This document shows positions 62,175-64,000 of a stretch of DNA of 64,000 bases, piece after piece. This stretch comes from CAYSYM01 sp964435115. Its GTDB lineage: Bacteria > Chloroflexota > UBA6077 > CF-72. Both the position numbers and the translations under genes were made by a program. Each line of letters begins with the position of its first letter. Position 1 is the first letter of the stretch. Location of the stretch: the NCBI GenBank assembly GCA_964435115.1, contig CAYSYM010000008.1:22932-86931 (forward strand), given 5' to 3'. Under the pieces are notes generated by a model that made no database searches, was not told the DNA's origin, and saw nothing but the letters and a program-made list of their open reading frames with translations.

Positions 62175-62203
62175 TACACTGGAGGGCACCAAACGTTCGT
62201 TTG
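62175..62203 (+). promoter_or_regulatory. Promoter and PsrA-like palindrome of the thiolase operon
   Basis: TACACT (62175-62180) is a likely -10 box; the predicted start is near 62187. CAAACG at 62190-62195 and CGTTTG at 62198-62203 form a palindrome matching the PsrA/FadR-type TetR pattern CAAAC-N4-GTTTG. It covers the start of transcription, so binding would repress, with acyl-CoA or fatty acids as likely inducers. The regulator is not adjacent. Confidence 0.55.
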
Positions 62204-62222
62204 ATCCCTTCGGGAGGACGCC

Positions 62223-63548
62223 ATGCCCCGGGCCGCGCGCAACGGGACAGCCGCCCGTTCGACCCCGGCGCGACGGACGGCCGTGGTCGACGGCTACCGC
62301 ACGCCCTTCGTCAAGGCCGGCACCGCCTTCGCCCAGCTCGACCTGCTCGACCTCGCCCGGGCGGCGACCACCGAGCTGCTCCAGCGCAGCGGCCTCGCTC
62401 CGGCCGAGGTGGACGCGGTGCGGTACGGCAACGTGGCCCGCCCCGTGAAGTACCACAACCTCGCGCGCGAGCTGGTGCTGGCCGTCGGTCTGCCGCGCGC
62501 CGTCCCGGCCGCCACCGTCAGCCTCGCGTGCGCCTCCGCCTGCCAGGCGATCACCGACGCCGCCAACCTCGTCGACCGGGGCTACGCCGACGTCGTGGTG
62601 GCCGGCGGCGCGGAGATGCTCTCCAACGTCCCGATCACGCTCAGCCCACCGCTCGCCCGCGCCCTGGTGGCGGCCAGCCAGGCGAGGTCGCTCCCCACCA
62701 GACTCCAGAGCTTCGCCGGACTCCGGCTCGCCGATCTCGCCCCGGTGGCGCCGGGCATCAAGGAGACCTCCACCGGCCTCAGCATGGGCGAGTCGGCGGA
62801 GCTGATGGCCAAGCTCAACGGTATCCCCCGCGAAGCGCAGGACGCCTGGGCGCTCGGCAGCCACCAGAAGGCGGCCGCCGCCTGGGAGGACGGCCGGCTG
62901 CGCGACGAAGTGGTGCCGGTCTACCTCCCTGCCGACGGCGGACGGGCGGTCGTGCGCGACAACCACGTCCGCGCGGACACGACCATGGCGAAGCTCGCCC
63001 AGCTCAAGCCCGTCTTCGACCGCCGCTACGGCACGGTGACCGCCGGCAACTCCAGCCCGCTGACCGACGGGGCCGCCAGCGTCCTGCTGATGGCGGAGGA
63101 GAAGGCCCGGGCGCTCGGGTACCGGCCGAGAGCCTTCATCCGGTCCTACGCCTACGCCGCGGTCGACCCGGCCGACCAGCTCCTCATCGGCCCCGCCTAC
63201 GCCATCCCGGTCGCCCTCGATCGGGCGGGCCTGGCGCTGAGCGACATCGACCTGGTGGAGATGCACGAGGCGTTCGCCAGCCAGGTTCTCTCCACCTTGC
63301 AGGCGCTCGACTCGCGCGAGTTCGCGCAGGCGAAGCTGGGGCGGACGGAGGCGGTGGGCGCGCTCGACCCGGAGAGGACCAACCTGCGCGGCGGCTCGAT
63401 CGCCCTCGGCCACCCCTTCGGCGCCACGGGCGCGCGCTGCGTCAACACGCTCGCACGGGAGATGGAGCGGCGGGACGCCCAGTTCGGCCTGGTCTCCGTC
63501 TGCGCGGCCGGCGGCGTCGGCTGCGCCATCGTGCTGGAGCGGGTGTGA
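62223..63548 (+). CDS. Acetyl-CoA C-acyltransferase (thiolase, FadA/FadI type)
   Basis: 441 aa, ATG with TTCGGGAGGACGCC upstream. Thiolase fold: nucleophile Cys in VSLACASACQAITDA (about residue 104), VTAGNSSPLTDGAASVLLMA, EMHEAFASQVLSTLQAL, SIALGHPFGATGARCVN (catalytic His, ~400) and SVCAAGGVGCAIV (second Cys). The FadI-type size and the insertion LLAARTELLQ...PVKYHNLARE support the beta-oxidation type. It removes acetyl-CoA in the last step of each cycle. GTGA overlap with the alpha subunit gene. Confidence 0.93.
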   Translation: MPRAARNGTAARSTPARRTAVVDGYRTPFVKAGTAFAQLDLLDLARAATTELLQRSGLAPAEVDAVRYGNVARPVKYHNLARELVLAVGLPRAVPAATVSLACASACQAITDAANLVDRGYADVVVAGGAEMLSNVPITLSPPLARALVAASQARSLPTRLQSFAGLRLADLAPVAPGIKETSTGLSMGESAELMAKLNGIPREAQDAWALGSHQKAAAAWEDGRLRDEVVPVYLPADGGRAVVRDNHVRADTTMAKLAQLKPVFDRRYGTVTAGNSSPLTDGAASVLLMAEEKARALGYRPRAFIRSYAYAAVDPADQLLIGPAYAIPVALDRAGLALSDIDLVEMHEAFASQVLSTLQALDSREFAQAKLGRTEAVGALDPERTNLRGGSIALGHPFGATGARCVNTLAREMERRDAQFGLVSVCAAGGVGCAIVLERV

Positions 63549-64000
63549 CCACGCGGCGCGCGCTCCCTGAGATGCAGGCGGTCGGCGCGACGTTCGAGGC
63601 GCCCGGCAGCGACGGGATCAGCCGCCTCGTGATCGACCGCCCGGACGACGGCGTGAACGCCCTGAATCTCGAGCTGATCGAAGCGCTCGGCCGGGCAATC
63701 CGGGCCGCGCGGTCACACGCGGGGCTGCGCGGGCTGGTCGTCGCCAGCGGCAAGCCGGACCAGTGGATCGCCGGCGCCGACCTCAAGCTCGTCACCGCCG
63801 CGCCCGACCGGGAGGCGGTCGAGGCGATCAGTCGCCGCTTCCAGGCCGTGTGCGATGAGCTGGCGTGGCTGCCGTGCACCACCGTGGCGGCGCTCAGCGG
63901 GCCGGCTTTGGGCGGCGGGTTCGAAGTGGCCCTGGCGTGCGACTACCGGGTGGCGGCCGACAGCCCGCGCGTCTCGGTGGGCCTGCCCGAGGTCAGCCTG
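63545..64000 (+). CDS. Fatty acid oxidation complex alpha subunit (FadJ/FadB type), N-terminal part
   Basis: Starts at GTG 63545, overlapping the thiolase stop, and remains open to the window end (152 codons visible). N-terminal enoyl-CoA hydratase/isomerase domain: NALNLELIEALGRAIRAARS, IAGADLKLVTAAPDREAVEA (about residues 77-96), CTTVAALSGPALGGGFEVAL (oxyanion-hole Gly pair and catalytic Glu region, about 115-134), then RVSVGLPEVSL. Because it follows a thiolase, the full protein is probably the hydratase-3-hydroxyacyl-CoA dehydrogenase fusion, but only the hydratase part is visible, so a stand-alone enoyl-CoA hydratase cannot be excluded. Confidence 0.85.
   Translation, partial: MTTRRALPEMQAVGATFEAPGSDGISRLVIDRPDDGVNALNLELIEALGRAIRAARSHAGLRGLVVASGKPDQWIAGADLKLVTAAPDREAVEAISRRFQAVCDELAWLPCTTVAALSGPALGGGFEVALACDYRVAADSPRVSVGLPEVSL

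Noticed and set aside
61983..63413. 476-codon minus-strand frame opposite the thiolase
   Set aside because: Antisense to a thiolase with complete active-site motifs; composition typical of a shadow frame.

Overview
The window is GC-rich bacterial chromosome with tightly packed genes, many GTG starts and many 4-nt start/stop overlaps. The lipoprotein linkers made of Ala-Pro-Thr repeats after the lipobox Cys, the GlgE-type glucan genes, an SCO1664-family protein, several probable leaderless promoters (a TANNNT box 6-8 nt before the start codon) and many LIV-type transporters suggest Chloroflexota (Thermomicrobia-like or a related uncultured lineage). This is inference: the window holds no rRNA or other marker gene, and Actinomycetota or Methylomirabilota-like relatives cannot be excluded. 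I recognised no tRNA, rRNA, CRISPR array, transposase or phage gene.

Region 1 (1-17.9 kb, + strand) looks like a catabolic island for nitrogen heterocycles or amides. The end of a molybdenum-hydroxylase 2Fe-2S subunit is followed by a complete LIV-type ABC importer, then the FAD subunit of the hydroxylase, an amidohydrolase, a flavin-dependent LLM oxidoreductase and an M20-like protein with an altered metal site. A second complete LIV importer follows, with its binding protein last, then an AroM protein, an SDR and an allantoinase/dihydroorotase-like amidohydrolase. A small PspC protein closes the region.

Region 2 (18-32 kb) contains an SCO1664-family protein, an Asp-box propeller protein overlapping a MoaD/ThiS-like protein, a P5C dehydrogenase, and a glucan cluster: glgB diverging from glgE, then a maltokinase and a glgX/treX debranching enzyme, followed by a tandem Usp protein. 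These form most of the GlgE route (trehalose/maltose to maltose-1-phosphate to alpha-glucan), but TreS is not in the window.

Region 3 (32-44.5 kb) is acid and acyl metabolism: malate synthase diverging from a 3-hydroxybutyrate-dehydrogenase-like SDR and an AtoE short-chain fatty acid transporter, a third complete LIV importer on the minus strand, then an acyl-CoA ligase, a KAS III-like condensing enzyme and a TetR regulator with a clear palindromic operator.

Region 4 (44.6-56.7 kb) is sensory. A six-gene minus-strand operon encodes a histidine kinase-receiver, a GAF kinase, an HD-GYP response regulator, a CheB, a 77-residue peptide and a 1320-residue multi-TM hybrid kinase. It diverges from a chemoreceptor. 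The small peptide has a helical leader-like part, a Gly-Gly and an aromatic C-terminal tail, and lies directly before the membrane hybrid kinase; it is the best candidate here for an undescribed system.

Region 5 (56.8-64 kb) has two tandem VapBC-type toxin-antitoxin modules with their own inverted repeats, a FabG-like SDR, an MBL hydrolase, a DinB protein, two small membrane proteins, an alkyltransferase-like (Cys-less MGMT) protein, and the start of a beta-oxidation operon (thiolase, then FadJ/FadB-type protein cut by the window edge) behind a PsrA-like palindrome.
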